Source of the DNA: CAZFLY01 sp964519995
GTDB taxonomy: Bacteria; Planctomycetota; Phycisphaerae; Sedimentisphaerales; Anaerobacaceae
DNA: 64,000 nt
Assembly (NCBI GenBank): GCA_964519995.1
Contig: CAZFLY010000001.1
Span: forward strand, 121,216 to 185,215
Direction: 5' to 3'
Position numbers and translations under genes: made by a program. This document shows, piece by piece, positions 49,832-58,671 of this stretch. A model generated the notes under the pieces. The model was given only the letters and a program-made list of their open reading frames with translations, did no database searches and had not been told where the DNA came from. Position 1 is the stretch's first letter. Each line of letters starts with the position of its first letter.

Positions 49832-52411
49832 ATGAAATTCGACAAATTCACATTGAAAGCCCAGGAGGCGTTGGCAACCGCTCAACAAATAGCGATGGCC
49901 AAATCGCACACGGTCGTCTCGCCGGTGCATATATTAAGCGCTCTTTGCAGCGATGATAATGACTTTGTAGCGATGGTCCTGAAGAAAATCGGCGCAAATG
50001 TCTCACGCATTAAGGAAATGGCCGAGAGCGAATTAGCTCGCTTACCTCAAGGACAAAGCAACCAGATTATGCCCGACCCTGCCTTTACCCAGGTCGTTCT
50101 CGACGCACAAAACCGCGCCGATAAAATGCAGGATGAATATCTGAGTGTCGAGCACCTTTTGCTGTCACTAACTTCCGTAAGCAGCGACGCAAAAGAGATT
50201 CTAAGTCTTAACTCAGTAACATCTGAACAGATTGAAAAGGCGCTTAAGGAAATCCGCGGCACAGAAAAGATAACCGACCAGAGTCCTGAAGAGAAATATC
50301 GGGCACTGGAACGTTACGGAATTGACCTTTTGCAGATGGCCCGCAAGGGAAAGCTTGACCCCGTCATAGGCAGAGACGAAGAGATTCGGCGGTGCATGCA
50401 GGTGCTTAATCGCCGAACGAAGAACAATCCCGTCCTCATTGGCGAGCCGGGCGTGGGTAAGACCGCAATTGTAGAAGGTCTTGCTCAACGCATTGTGGCT
50501 GGTGATGTTCCTGCCGGTTTGAAGAACAAAAGAATCATCGCTCTGGATATGGGGTCTCTTATTGCAGGGACAAAATTTAGAGGTGAATTTGAGGACAGAC
50601 TCAAAGCGGTGCTAAAAGAGGTTATCGCCGCCGAAGGCCAGATAATACTTTTCATAGATGAACTGCACACGGTCGTCGGGGCTGGCAAAGCTGAAGGTGC
50701 GGTCGATGCCGGCAATTTGTTAAAACCCTCGCTTGCAAGAGGAGAGTTGCGGTGCATAGGCGCTACTACGATCGATGATTACCGAAAGTATGTAGAAAAG
50801 GATGCAGCACTGGAGCGACGTTTCCAGCCGATCCTCATTGATCCGCCAAGCGTCGAAGAGACGATTGCTATTCTGCGAGGACTCAAAGACCGCTACGATA
50901 CTCATCATGGGGTTAGAATTACCGATGGCGCTCTCGTTGCTGCTGCAACATTGTCCAACCGATACATAACCGACCGTTGGCTGCCGGATAAAGCAATAGA
51001 CCTGATTGATGAGGCTGCGTCCAAGCTGCGAATCGAGAATGATTCGCTGCCTGCTGAGCTGGACGATATTCGCAGGAGAATTGTGCAGCTACAGATAGAG
51101 CGAGAAGCGCTGAAAAAGGAAACCGACCAGGCAAGCAAAGAGCGATTGAAAAGAACCGAGCAGCAATTAGCTGAGCTGCGCAAACAAGATGAGCAGTTAA
51201 CCGCACGGTGGGAAAGTGAAAAAGGTGACATCGATCAGATAAAGCTGCTCAAGCAACAAATTGAAGGTGCTCAGACCCAGTTTGAAAACGCTCAGCGCAG
51301 CGGTGAATTGGAAACAGCCGCGCGCTTGAAATATGAGACCATCGTGAACCTCAGAAAGGAAATTGAACAAAAAGAGGCTGAGCTTGCCAAATCGAACGGC
51401 AACAAAATAATCGAGAATGAAGTCACTGAGGAACATGTTGCGGAAGTTGTATCCGAATGGACCGGCATACCGGTTGCCAGGCTGCTAAGCGGTGAGCGTG
51501 AGCGGCTGATGAAGATGGAAGAGCGTATCCGTCAGCGTGTGGTTGGACAGGATGAGGCGGTCTCGGCGCTATGTAATGCGGTTCGACGAAGTCGGTCCGG
51601 CCTGTCGGATCCAAACCGGCCGATAGGATCGTTTCTATTCCTTGGCCCAACGGGCGTCGGAAAAACGGAGCTATCCAAAGCGCTCGCTGATTTTCTTTTC
51701 AATGATCCACATGCCATGGTTCGCATCGACATGAGCGAATTCATGGAGCAGCACTCAGTTGCCAGGCTTATTGGTGCGCCGCCCGGTTATGTCGGCTACG
51801 AAGAAGGCGGAAGACTGACCGAAGCTATCCGGCGAAAGCCATATTCGGTGATCCTGCTCGATGAGATTGAGAAGGCTCATCCTGATGTGTTCAACGTATT
51901 GCTGCAGGTTTTTGATGATGGTCGGCTGACCGATGGAAAAGGAAGAACCGTAGATTTCAAAAACACCGTTATTATTATGACCAGCAACATCGCCAGTCAG
52001 CAGATTCAACAACTTACGGAAGAGCAGGGCGCCGACTGGGAGATCGAGGCACATGTCAAAGATGCGCTTAAGAAAGTGTTCAAGCCTGAATTCCTGAACC
52101 GAATTGACGAAGTAATAGTCTTCCAAATGTTAACAAAAGAAGACTTGCGAAAGATTGTTGACATCCAGCTAAGATACCTTGCAGAGCGATTGAAGGATCG
52201 CAAAATCAAGCTTGAGTTTAGCGACAAGGCTCGCGAGCAGATAATGGATGAAGGCTATGATCCGGTCTATGGCGCCCGGCCTTTGAAGCGAACTATCCAG
52301 CAGAGATTAGAAAATCCACTTGCTTCCGAACTGTTGGCCGGAAAGTTTACCGACGGCGACGAGATAAATGTGGACGCCAATGCACATAAATTTACCTTCG
52401 AGAAGATATAA
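49832..52411 (+). CDS. clpB: ATP-dependent disaggregase ClpB
   Basis: Cytoplasmic hexameric chaperone that pulls proteins out of aggregates with DnaK. 859 residues from the ATG at 49832 (an in-frame TTG is two codons earlier). Order: double Clp N repeat (1-150), first AAA domain with GEPGVGKTAIVEG and LFIDELHTVVGAG, the M-domain coiled coil (about 400-525), second AAA domain with GPTGVGKTELSKALA, and ILLDEIEKAHPDVFNVLLQV. The GYVGYEEGG pore loop is present. A palindromic repeat abuts the stop codon. No heat-shock regulator gene is nearby. Confidence 0.96.
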   Translation: MKFDKFTLKAQEALATAQQIAMAKSHTVVSPVHILSALCSDDNDFVAMVLKKIGANVSRIKEMAESELARLPQGQSNQIMPDPAFTQVVLDAQNRADKMQDEYLSVEHLLLSLTSVSSDAKEILSLNSVTSEQIEKALKEIRGTEKITDQSPEEKYRALERYGIDLLQMARKGKLDPVIGRDEEIRRCMQVLNRRTKNNPVLIGEPGVGKTAIVEGLAQRIVAGDVPAGLKNKRIIALDMGSLIAGTKFRGEFEDRLKAVLKEVIAAEGQIILFIDELHTVVGAGKAEGAVDAGNLLKPSLARGELRCIGATTIDDYRKYVEKDAALERRFQPILIDPPSVEETIAILRGLKDRYDTHHGVRITDGALVAAATLSNRYITDRWLPDKAIDLIDEAASKLRIENDSLPAELDDIRRRIVQLQIEREALKKETDQASKERLKRTEQQLAELRKQDEQLTARWESEKGDIDQIKLLKQQIEGAQTQFENAQRSGELETAARLKYETIVNLRKEIEQKEAELAKSNGNKIIENEVTEEHVAEVVSEWTGIPVARLLSGERERLMKMEERIRQRVVGQDEAVSALCNAVRRSRSGLSDPNRPIGSFLFLGPTGVGKTELSKALADFLFNDPHAMVRIDMSEFMEQHSVARLIGAPPGYVGYEEGGRLTEAIRRKPYSVILLDEIEKAHPDVFNVLLQVFDDGRLTDGKGRTVDFKNTVIIMTSNIASQQIQQLTEEQGADWEIEAHVKDALKKVFKPEFLNRIDEVIVFQMLTKEDLRKIVDIQLRYLAERLKDRKIKLEFSDKAREQIMDEGYDPVYGARPLKRTIQQRLENPLASELLAGKFTDGDEINVDANAHKFTFEKI

Positions 52412-52537
52412 TATCAATTGAGAAAAATTAATGCGCTTATTCGCGTCATTTCGAGCGAGCCCCAGTGCTTTCTTGCGAAAGCAAGAACGGGGGCTTCGGT
52501 CGAAATGACTTAAGCGCAATTTTAATCACAATTGATA
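52412..52537. repeat. MITE-like palindromic repeat, copy 5 (short form)
   Basis: Ends TATCAATTG and CAATTGATA; inner GCGTCATTTCGAGCGAGCC and GGTCGAAATGAC; only one interior hairpin (CTTTCTTGCGAAAG). Same outer ends as copies 1 and 2 but lacking the other modules. It starts one base after the clpB stop codon. Confidence 0.85.
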
Positions 52538-52703
52538 TAAAACGTAGGAACCACACACTCAGAGCTTCTTGGCCTAAGTATGTGCTTACTGTTGCCGGCA
52601 CAAGATTTTCTCCGATTTTATCTTGTAGTTTTGCCCGCAAACACAACAATAGTGCCGTAGTGTAAATTCAACGCCGCACACTGCATTCGAGAAAGGACGC
52701 TAA

Positions 52704-54032
52704 ATGAATACACAGGAAGTCCTCAAGCGGGCAGAGCAAGAAGAGATAGAATTTGTCACCTTACAGTTCACCGATCTATTAGGGGTTATAAAGGAAGTCA
52801 TCATACCGGTTGAAGATTTAGCTGGTGCGATGACCGATGGCGTTTGGTTCGATGGCTCATCAATCGAGGGCTTCGCTCGCATACAGGAAAGTGATTTATT
52901 TCTGAAACCCGACGCCGCAACGTACGCTGTTGTCCCCTGGCTCACAGAAGATGGCAAAACAGCGCGACTACTATGTGACATCTGCCGAGCTGACGGCAAA
53001 CCATTTGAAGGCGACCCGCGATATATCCTCAAGCAAGCTGCGGCTGAGGCAGCTAAGAAAGGCTTTGTCTATAATGTTGGGCCTGAGCCGGAGTTTTATC
53101 TATTTAGAACCGACGGCCAAGGACGAACTACACCACTGGATTATGGCAGCTATTTTGACCTGTCTTCGCACGAAGGATACAGGGTGCTAAAAAAGATAAT
53201 AGCAGCACTTGAGAATTTCGGAATAAAGGTTGAAGCGTCTCATCATGAAGTGGGCCAGGGTCAATATGAAATAGATTTTAATTACGGTAACTGCATTGAT
53301 ATTGCAGACAAGGTCGTCACATTGAAATACACTGCCAAGAAAATAGCGCAGATGTTCGATCTGCACGCTACGTTTATGCCGAAGCCAATCATGGATAAGC
53401 CCGGCTCAGGGATGCACGTTCACCAAAGTCTTTATGATACGAAAGTCAAAACAAATGCCCTATATGACAAAGGCCATAAGTATAATCTCTCTGAGGTTGC
53501 GTTCAATTTCATTGCCGGCCAAATAAGCCACATAAACGCGATGTGCGCGATTCTTTGTCCTACGGTCAATTCATACAAAAGATTGGTATCCGGCTTCGAA
53601 GCGCCGGTGTATGTCACTTGGGCGGCGATGAACCGCTCGGCGCTACTTCGCATCCCGAAGTGGTTCAAAACTAAACCGGAGGCAGCACGAATTGAGCTTA
53701 GATGTCCTGATCCGAGCTGCAATCCATACCTGGGATTTGCCGTCATGCTCAAAGCCGGCCTGGATGGCATCGAGAACAACTTGCAGCCACCTGAGCCGGT
53801 TGAAGAAAATATCTATCAGCTCGATCGTGAAAGCTTGACTCAGAAAAATATCGACCTGCTGCCGACGTCTTTGTATGAAGCTCTCAACGCGTTGAAGGCC
53901 GATAGTGTCATACACGAAGTTCTTGGAGAACACCTGTTCGAGAGATATATCGACGTTAAAACAAAAGAGTGGGACGAGTTCAAAAAGCAGGTCACCAACT
54001 GGGAAGTCGAAACGTACTTGGACATTTTTTAG
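52704..54032 (+). CDS. glnA: Glutamine synthetase, type I
   Basis: ATP-dependent joining of ammonia to glutamate. 442 residues: N-terminal beta-grasp with DGSSIEGFARIQESDL, catalytic NVGPEPEFYLF, HHEVGQGQYEIDFNY (metal ligands), ATFMPKPIMDKPGSGMHVHQ, and NRSALLRIPKW. The Gram-negative adenylylation loop (NLYDLPPEE) is not present; the length and loops fit the shorter GSI-alpha class, often controlled by feedback rather than adenylylation. AAAGGA precedes the ATG by about eight bases. A REP begins three bases after the stop codon. Confidence 0.95.
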   Translation: MNTQEVLKRAEQEEIEFVTLQFTDLLGVIKEVIIPVEDLAGAMTDGVWFDGSSIEGFARIQESDLFLKPDAATYAVVPWLTEDGKTARLLCDICRADGKPFEGDPRYILKQAAAEAAKKGFVYNVGPEPEFYLFRTDGQGRTTPLDYGSYFDLSSHEGYRVLKKIIAALENFGIKVEASHHEVGQGQYEIDFNYGNCIDIADKVVTLKYTAKKIAQMFDLHATFMPKPIMDKPGSGMHVHQSLYDTKVKTNALYDKGHKYNLSEVAFNFIAGQISHINAMCAILCPTVNSYKRLVSGFEAPVYVTWAAMNRSALLRIPKWFKTKPEAARIELRCPDPSCNPYLGFAVMLKAGLDGIENNLQPPEPVEENIYQLDRESLTQKNIDLLPTSLYEALNALKADSVIHEVLGEHLFERYIDVKTKEWDEFKKQVTNWEVETYLDIF

Positions 54033-54034
54033 AG

Positions 54035-54055
54035 GTAGGGTGTGCTATGCACACC
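54035..54055. repeat. REP hairpin, left copy beside the RAYT
   Basis: GTAG, then GGTGTGC-TAT-GCACACC: the tetranucleotide-plus-hairpin form that RAYT transposases recognise. It is inverted relative to the copy at 54693-54713 and differs from it in one loop base. Confidence 0.9.
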
Positions 54056-54066
54056 ATAATTAAATC

Positions 54067-54642
54067 TCATTCACCTACGGTATATTTTATATCATCGAAA
54101 ATCGGCGGCTTGAGCCGTTTTTCTCTGCAATCGCACAACCAATCAGCAGAGTAGTATCCTTCTTCGACCCAGCGATGAAAGCTGGAAAAAGGCCATTGGT
54201 GCGGACATTTGGCCAACTCATGTTTTACAGGATTGTAATGAATATAATTCACGTGATGAGCAAGGTCGTTTTTATCTCGAATCGTATGCTCCCAAAAGCG
54301 CCTTTGCCAGATACCCCTTTCACGATGCCGCTTTCTGGCTGACGAAATGCCGACCTCATCGCCGCCATCTTCCAGCCATAGGCGGGTAAACTCTTTCTTA
54401 ATGCAGGCCAAGCGAACTGAGAAATCAGAATCACCATTCGGCAATCTCCATATGCAATGAAAGTGATCAGGTAATAAAACAAATGCTAATACGTCAAAGG
54501 ACCATTCACCGCGAACTTTTTCAATAGCCATCCGTAAGATGTCACGTGCTTTCGGTTGACAAAGAAATGGACGTCTCTGGTGAGTTACAACCGTAAAGAA
54601 AAAGGTTCCACCTGGATGAAAGATTCTACGATAATCAGGCAT
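54067..54642 (-). CDS. REP-associated tyrosine transposase (RAYT)
   Basis: 191 residues of the Y1 transposase (HUH) fold: the two catalytic histidines in LPDHFHCIW (H60, H62), the nucleophile Tyr in VNYIHYNPVKHEL (Y133), and the conserved IWQRRFWEHTIRD. RAYTs nick at REP hairpins and are usually single-copy domesticated genes that maintain REPs rather than selfish elements. Here the gene sits precisely between two inverted REPs of its own (54035 and 54693). TTG at 54648 is a possible earlier start. It lies between glnA and a damaged HepT-MNT pair, with the right REP touching the broken end of hepT. Confidence 0.93.
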   Translation of the reverse strand: MPDYRRIFHPGGTFFFTVVTHQRRPFLCQPKARDILRMAIEKVRGEWSFDVLAFVLLPDHFHCIWRLPNGDSDFSVRLACIKKEFTRLWLEDGGDEVGISSARKRHRERGIWQRRFWEHTIRDKNDLAHHVNYIHYNPVKHELAKCPHQWPFSSFHRWVEEGYYSADWLCDCREKRLKPPIFDDIKYTVGE

Positions 54643-54692
54643 AATCAAAAATAATACGTGAATTTTGAGAGGCTATCAACATACAAGATAAT

Positions 54693-54713
54693 GGTGTGCA
54701 AAGCACACCCTAC
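54693..54713. repeat. REP hairpin, right copy beside the RAYT
   Basis: GGTGTGC-AAA-GCACACC followed by CTAC (GTAG on the other strand). Inverted partner of 54035-54055. The hepT reading frame stops five bases beyond it. Confidence 0.9.
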
Positions 54714-54717
54714 ATTA

Positions 54718-54915
54718 CTACATTACTACTCGGAAGTCAGCAGAGACGTTTCGGGCGGCTTCACCGATAATCTCAATGTGGCGTTCGACAGCGCCACGCA
54801 GAAGACGGTCAGTGTTGTAGTCATTAAAGGTTTTGCCGACAAGAAACTGCCGGATAGCCATTGATGCATCGAGCATATCCCACAGATATGAGATGTCACT
54901 GCTTTCAGGGCGCAT
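54718..54915 (-). pseudogene. HepT-like HEPN protein truncated at the C-terminus
   Basis: 65 residues from the ATG at 54915: SDISYLWDMLDASMAIRQFL and RLLRGAVERHIEIIGEAARN are the first three helices and the conserved RxxERxxEIIGEA region of HepT (DUF86) ribonuclease toxins. HepT proteins normally run 110-140 residues and end with the catalytic R-N-x-x-x-H motif plus GY. Here the frame ends NVSADFRVVM at the boundary of the RAYT/REP unit, so the catalytic part is missing. It overlaps the MNT antitoxin gene by 11 bp in the normal order MNT then HEPN. The toxin is probably inactive. Confidence 0.8.
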
Positions 54916-55210
54916 ATACCACCTTATGCTCTCGAAGTATCTCGTGTTTGCGGAAGGGATTTCGCAGAGCATCTTTTTCTACCAGGTCCACATCTCGACC
55001 GAAGAGGTCCTGCAACTCCTTGCGCATATCAAGTAAGTCCCACATGCTCCAGGGAGCATCGCCCTGAAAGGTAACGAGGACATCGATATCACTATCCGGG
55101 CCGAAATCTTCCCGCAGTACAGACCCAAACACCGCAAATTCAGTGATCTTCCACCGCTGGCAAAAATCAGCAATTTTTTCTTTTGGCAGCTCTATACTAT
55201 GAAATCTCAC
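54905..55210 (-). CDS. MNT-type nucleotidyltransferase antitoxin (MntA-like)
   Basis: 101 residues from the GTG at 55210, with AGGAG seven bases upstream (an ATG at 55216 is alternative). The nucleotidyltransferase motif GSVLREDFGPDSDIDVLVTF has the two Asp of GSxnx-DxD; the following helices are complete. In MNT-HEPN pairs this protein AMPylates or sequesters the HepT toxin. Here its partner is truncated, so it may be a leftover antitoxin. Confidence 0.88.
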   Translation of the reverse strand: MRFHSIELPKEKIADFCQRWKITEFAVFGSVLREDFGPDSDIDVLVTFQGDAPWSMWDLLDMRKELQDLFGRDVDLVEKDALRNPFRKHEILREHKVVYAP

Positions 55211-55295
55211 TATCATTCTCCTGATTACATTTACTCTAATATCCAGGTCTATAGCATAATCGCTTACTTTAGTCAAATCTGTAGTGAGCAGGGTA

Positions 55296-56060
55296 TTATA
55301 GATTCATGGCGATGCCCCTGTTCGCGAGGTATTCTTTCATCTGCCTTATGGTGCAATTTCCGAAGTGCGTTATTGAAGCCATAAGTACGGCATCAGCGCC
55401 ACCCTGTACAATCGCATCGTAAAGGTGCTCAAGTTTGCCGGCTCCGCCGGATGCGATTACGGGAATATTCACAGCATCGGAGACAGCTTTGTTTAGTTCG
55501 TTGTCATAACCGGCTTTTGTGCCGTCGGCATCCATGCTGGTTAGCAGTATCTCACCTGCGCCATATTTTTCGCCTTTGACTGCCCACTCAACGACATCAA
55601 GGCCGGTTGGTTCTGAGCCGGCCTTTACACAGACCTGCCATCTGCCCGGCTTCGTCTTCGAACGACGGGCATCGATGGCAAGGACCACACACTGACTTCC
55701 AAACCGCTGGGCGGCCTCGGTGAGCAGAGCGGGATTATCAACAGCAGCGGTATTTACCGAGACCTTGTCGGCTCCGCTTCGCAGGATTTCGTCCATCTGC
55801 TCGACCGTCTGGACGCCGCCGCCTACGGTAAACGGAATAAAGACGTTTTCTGCAACTTTTTCTACGAGTTCGACAATGGTTTTACGAAATCGAATAGTAG
55901 CAGTGATATCGAGAAATACTAATTCATCTGCACCTTCGTCGCTGTATCTTGCGCCCAACTCAACCGGATCGCCTGCATCGCGAAGATTAAGGAATTTGAC
56001 ACCTTTTACGACGCGATTGTCTTTGACGTCAAGGCACGGAATAATTCTTTTCGTCAGCAT
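55296..56060 (-). CDS. hisF: Imidazole glycerol phosphate synthase cyclase subunit
   Basis: Uses ammonia from HisH to close the imidazole ring in histidine synthesis. 254 residues, TIM barrel: IIPCLDVKDNRVVKGVKF (catalytic Asp), ADELVFLDIT, IPFTVGGGVQTVEQM, GADKVSVNTAAV, EILLTSMDADGTKAGYD (second catalytic Asp) and VIASGGAGKLEHL. Follows hisH by 19 bp. Confidence 0.96.
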   Translation of the reverse strand: MLTKRIIPCLDVKDNRVVKGVKFLNLRDAGDPVELGARYSDEGADELVFLDITATIRFRKTIVELVEKVAENVFIPFTVGGGVQTVEQMDEILRSGADKVSVNTAAVDNPALLTEAAQRFGSQCVVLAIDARRSKTKPGRWQVCVKAGSEPTGLDVVEWAVKGEKYGAGEILLTSMDADGTKAGYDNELNKAVSDAVNIPVIASGGAGKLEHLYDAIVQGGADAVLMASITHFGNCTIRQMKEYLANRGIAMNL

Positions 56061-56079
56061 TTTTAATATTTATCCATGT

Positions 56080-56703
56080 TTAGCCCCCAAATTTATTTGG
56101 GGGTTTTTCGCAAATTTTGGCGAAGTTTTCCAGAACTCTCAGGCCTGTCTTGCCGCTTTTTTCAGGATGAAATTGTACGCCATATATGTTTTCCTTTTGC
56201 ACCACAGCAGCAAGAGAGAATCCGTAATCAGTATACGCTATTTTAGCTTTGGCGTCGGTGACCTTGGCATAAAATGAGTGCGCAAAATAGAAATGCTTCT
56301 GTGCTCCCAGACCCACAAACAAATCAATATCTTCGGCAAGCAAAACCTGATTCCATCCCATGTGCGGCACGGTTTGTTCAGGTGGAATCGGAACAACGCT
56401 GCCGGCAATCAGGCCAAGGCCTTCATGTCGTCCGTACTCGAAGCTCTCGTCGAACAGCATCTGGTACCCGACACAAATACCCAACAGCGGCTTACCATTT
56501 AAGGCAAGTTGTTTTACCAAATCCGCAGCAGAACCAAGAGCGTTAACTGCGTATCCAAATGCTGCCACGCCGGGCAAAACTAATCCAGCAGCATCCTGCA
56601 GCACAGCCATATCACGACTGAGCGTTACGGGACAGCCAATATGCCGAAACGCGTTGCATACGCTTCGGACGTTTCCAACGTTGTAATCAACAACAGCTAT
56701 CAT
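56080..56703 (-). CDS. hisH: Imidazole glycerol phosphate synthase glutamine amidotransferase subunit
   Basis: 207 residues: VVDYNVGNVRSVCNAF, the nucleophile elbow LLGICVGYQMLF (Cys), HMGWN, and the catalytic His and Glu in GVQFHPEKSG. Feeds ammonia to HisF downstream. Divergent from glmS. Confidence 0.95.
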   Translation of the reverse strand: MIAVVDYNVGNVRSVCNAFRHIGCPVTLSRDMAVLQDAAGLVLPGVAAFGYAVNALGSAADLVKQLALNGKPLLGICVGYQMLFDESFEYGRHEGLGLIAGSVVPIPPEQTVPHMGWNQVLLAEDIDLFVGLGAQKHFYFAHSFYAKVTDAKAKIAYTDYGFSLAAVVQKENIYGVQFHPEKSGKTGLRVLENFAKICEKPPNKFGG

Positions 56704-56712
56704 TTTTAAGCA

Positions 56713-56807
56713 TTGACTATTTACTATTGACTATTTATGATTGGATAAACGACGGTTTGTCGCAAAAACACAAATAATAAATAGAAAATCATAAATAGTA
56801 AATAACA
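56713..56807. repeat. Heptamer-phased inverted array in the hisH-glmS promoter gap
   Basis: Left arm 56713-56747: TTGACTA, TTTACTA, TTGACTA, TTTATGA, TTGGATA. Right arm 56773-56807: AATAATA, AATAGAA, AATCATA, AATAGTA, AATAACA. The right arm runs up to the glmS start codon and is the inverted counterpart of the left. There is no Shine-Dalgarno before glmS. Confidence 0.8.
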
Positions 56808-56808
56808 A

Positions 56809-58668
56809 ATGTGTGGAATAGTAGCATACCTCGGCAAAAAACCCGCGCAACCGATTCTTATTGAAGGATTGAAGCGCCTGGAATATCGAGGCTATGATTC
56901 GGCAGGAGTCGCTCTGCTCGGAAGCGGCGCGATAAAAATTCAAAAAACCAGTGGTAGAATCATCGCTTTGGAGAGCATTCTCGACAAAGCCAACAGCAAC
57001 GAAACACTCGGCCTCGGACACACCCGCTGGGCCACACATGGCGCACCAAACCAAGCAAACGCACATCCGCATCTGGACTATACTGGCAAAATCGCTGTTG
57101 TTCACAACGGTATTATTGAAAATTACGGCACGCTGAAAAAATGGCTGCAGAGTGAGCAGGTCAATTTTATCAGTGAAACCGATACGGAAGTCATCGCCAA
57201 TTTAATAGGATACTTTTATTGTAGAGATGATAACGGAGAGAAATCCGCCGGCCAGAACAAGTTCGAATGGGCGGTTCAGCGGGCACTGCGCGAACTGCAC
57301 GGCACATACGGTTTGGCAATCGTCTGCTCGGACTTTCCAGATATGGTCATCGGCGCAAAGAAGGGAAGCCCTTTGATTTTGGGCGTCGGCGAAAGTGAAT
57401 ACATCCTGGCCTCAGACGCCGCCGCCATTGTCGAGCATACAACACGTGCAATATATTTTTCCGACAATGAAATGGTAACCGTCACTCCCAACGGATTTAA
57501 CACCAAGACAATCAATAACGTCACTGTCACCAAAGACCTCGATGAAATTGAGTTCTCTCTCGAACAGATTGAGCTGGGTGGTTTTTCTCATCACATGCTC
57601 AAGGAAATATTCGAGCAGCCACGGGCGCTGAGCACCTGTATGGGTGGGCGAATTGACAGAGATAACGGAAAAATAAAACTTGGCGGCATAGCTGACCAGT
57701 TGCGAGAGCTTACTCAAACCAAGCACCTTATTCTCACCGCCTGCGGCACAGCTTTTCACGCTGGTCTTGTGGGAGAATTTTTGTTTGAGCATTTGGCACG
57801 AATTCCTACCGAGACTGAATATGCCAGCGAATTTCGATACCGCAACCCGATCATAGAGAATGACACTGTCGTAATAGCTATCAGCCAATCAGGTGAAACG
57901 CTCGACACATCGGCAGCGGTGGAAGAAGCCAAGGAGCGGGGGGCAACTGTGCTCGGCATCGTCAATGTTGTTGGCTCATCTATTGCACGAGCAACCGACG
58001 CAGGGGTATATCTGCACGTAGGACCGGAAATCGGAGTTGCAAGCACAAAGGCATTCACCGCTCAGGTGGCAGTCCTGGCTATGCTGGCAATCGAATTGGG
58101 CAGAAGAAAACACATCAGCAGTGATGAGGCCACCAAACATATCAATGAGCTTTCCAAAATACCGGATAAAATTGACCAGATACTCCAATTGTCCGACCAT
58201 ATCAAAGAAATTGCCTCCGCTAATGTCGATAAAAACAACTGGCTCTTTCTCGGAAGAGGTTTTAATTATCCCGTTGCGCTGGAAGGCGCATTGAAGCTAA
58301 AGGAGATAAGCTATATTCACGCTGAGGGCCTGCCCGCTGCGGAGATGAAACATGGGCCGATTGCTCTGATTGTTGACGGTATGCCGGCTGTATTTATTGC
58401 AACAGCCGGTCCTCAGTACGACAAAATCATGGGCAACATCGCCGAGGTAAAAGCACGTGGCGGCAAGATCATTGTCGTAGCGACCGAGGGCGATGAGAAT
58501 ATCGGCAAATGTGCCGACCATCTCGTGACAATTCCCGACGCACCCGAGATTCTGCAACCTATGTTGACCGTTGTGCCACTGCAATTGCTGGCGTATCACG
58601 CCGCTGTGTTACGTGGTCATGATGTTGACAAACCCAGAAACCTGGCAAAGAGTGTGACTGTTGAATAG
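56809..58668 (+). CDS. glmS: Glutamine-fructose-6-phosphate aminotransferase
   Basis: Makes glucosamine 6-phosphate, the entry to UDP-GlcNAc (with glmU in this window). 619 residues: N-terminal amidotransferase starting MCGIVAYLGKK with the catalytic Cys exposed after Met removal, HTRWATHGAPNQANAHPH, then two SIS domains (about 300-610) with ISQSGETLDTSAAVEEAKER and EKKxSYIHAEGLPAAEMKHG-type region. It ends AKSVTVE as the family does. The short AT-rich leader shows no glmS ribozyme. The translation start has no ribosome binding site. Confidence 0.96.
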   Translation: MCGIVAYLGKKPAQPILIEGLKRLEYRGYDSAGVALLGSGAIKIQKTSGRIIALESILDKANSNETLGLGHTRWATHGAPNQANAHPHLDYTGKIAVVHNGIIENYGTLKKWLQSEQVNFISETDTEVIANLIGYFYCRDDNGEKSAGQNKFEWAVQRALRELHGTYGLAIVCSDFPDMVIGAKKGSPLILGVGESEYILASDAAAIVEHTTRAIYFSDNEMVTVTPNGFNTKTINNVTVTKDLDEIEFSLEQIELGGFSHHMLKEIFEQPRALSTCMGGRIDRDNGKIKLGGIADQLRELTQTKHLILTACGTAFHAGLVGEFLFEHLARIPTETEYASEFRYRNPIIENDTVVIAISQSGETLDTSAAVEEAKERGATVLGIVNVVGSSIARATDAGVYLHVGPEIGVASTKAFTAQVAVLAMLAIELGRRKHISSDEATKHINELSKIPDKIDQILQLSDHIKEIASANVDKNNWLFLGRGFNYPVALEGALKLKEISYIHAEGLPAAEMKHGPIALIVDGMPAVFIATAGPQYDKIMGNIAEVKARGGKIIVVATEGDENIGKCADHLVTIPDAPEILQPMLTVVPLQLLAYHAAVLRGHDVDKPRNLAKSVTVE

Positions 58669-58671
58669 GTG

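Noticed and set aside
56704..56808. glmS ribozyme upstream of glmS
   Set aside because: The leader is only about 100 bp of AT-rich heptamer repeats; none of the ribozyme core is visible.
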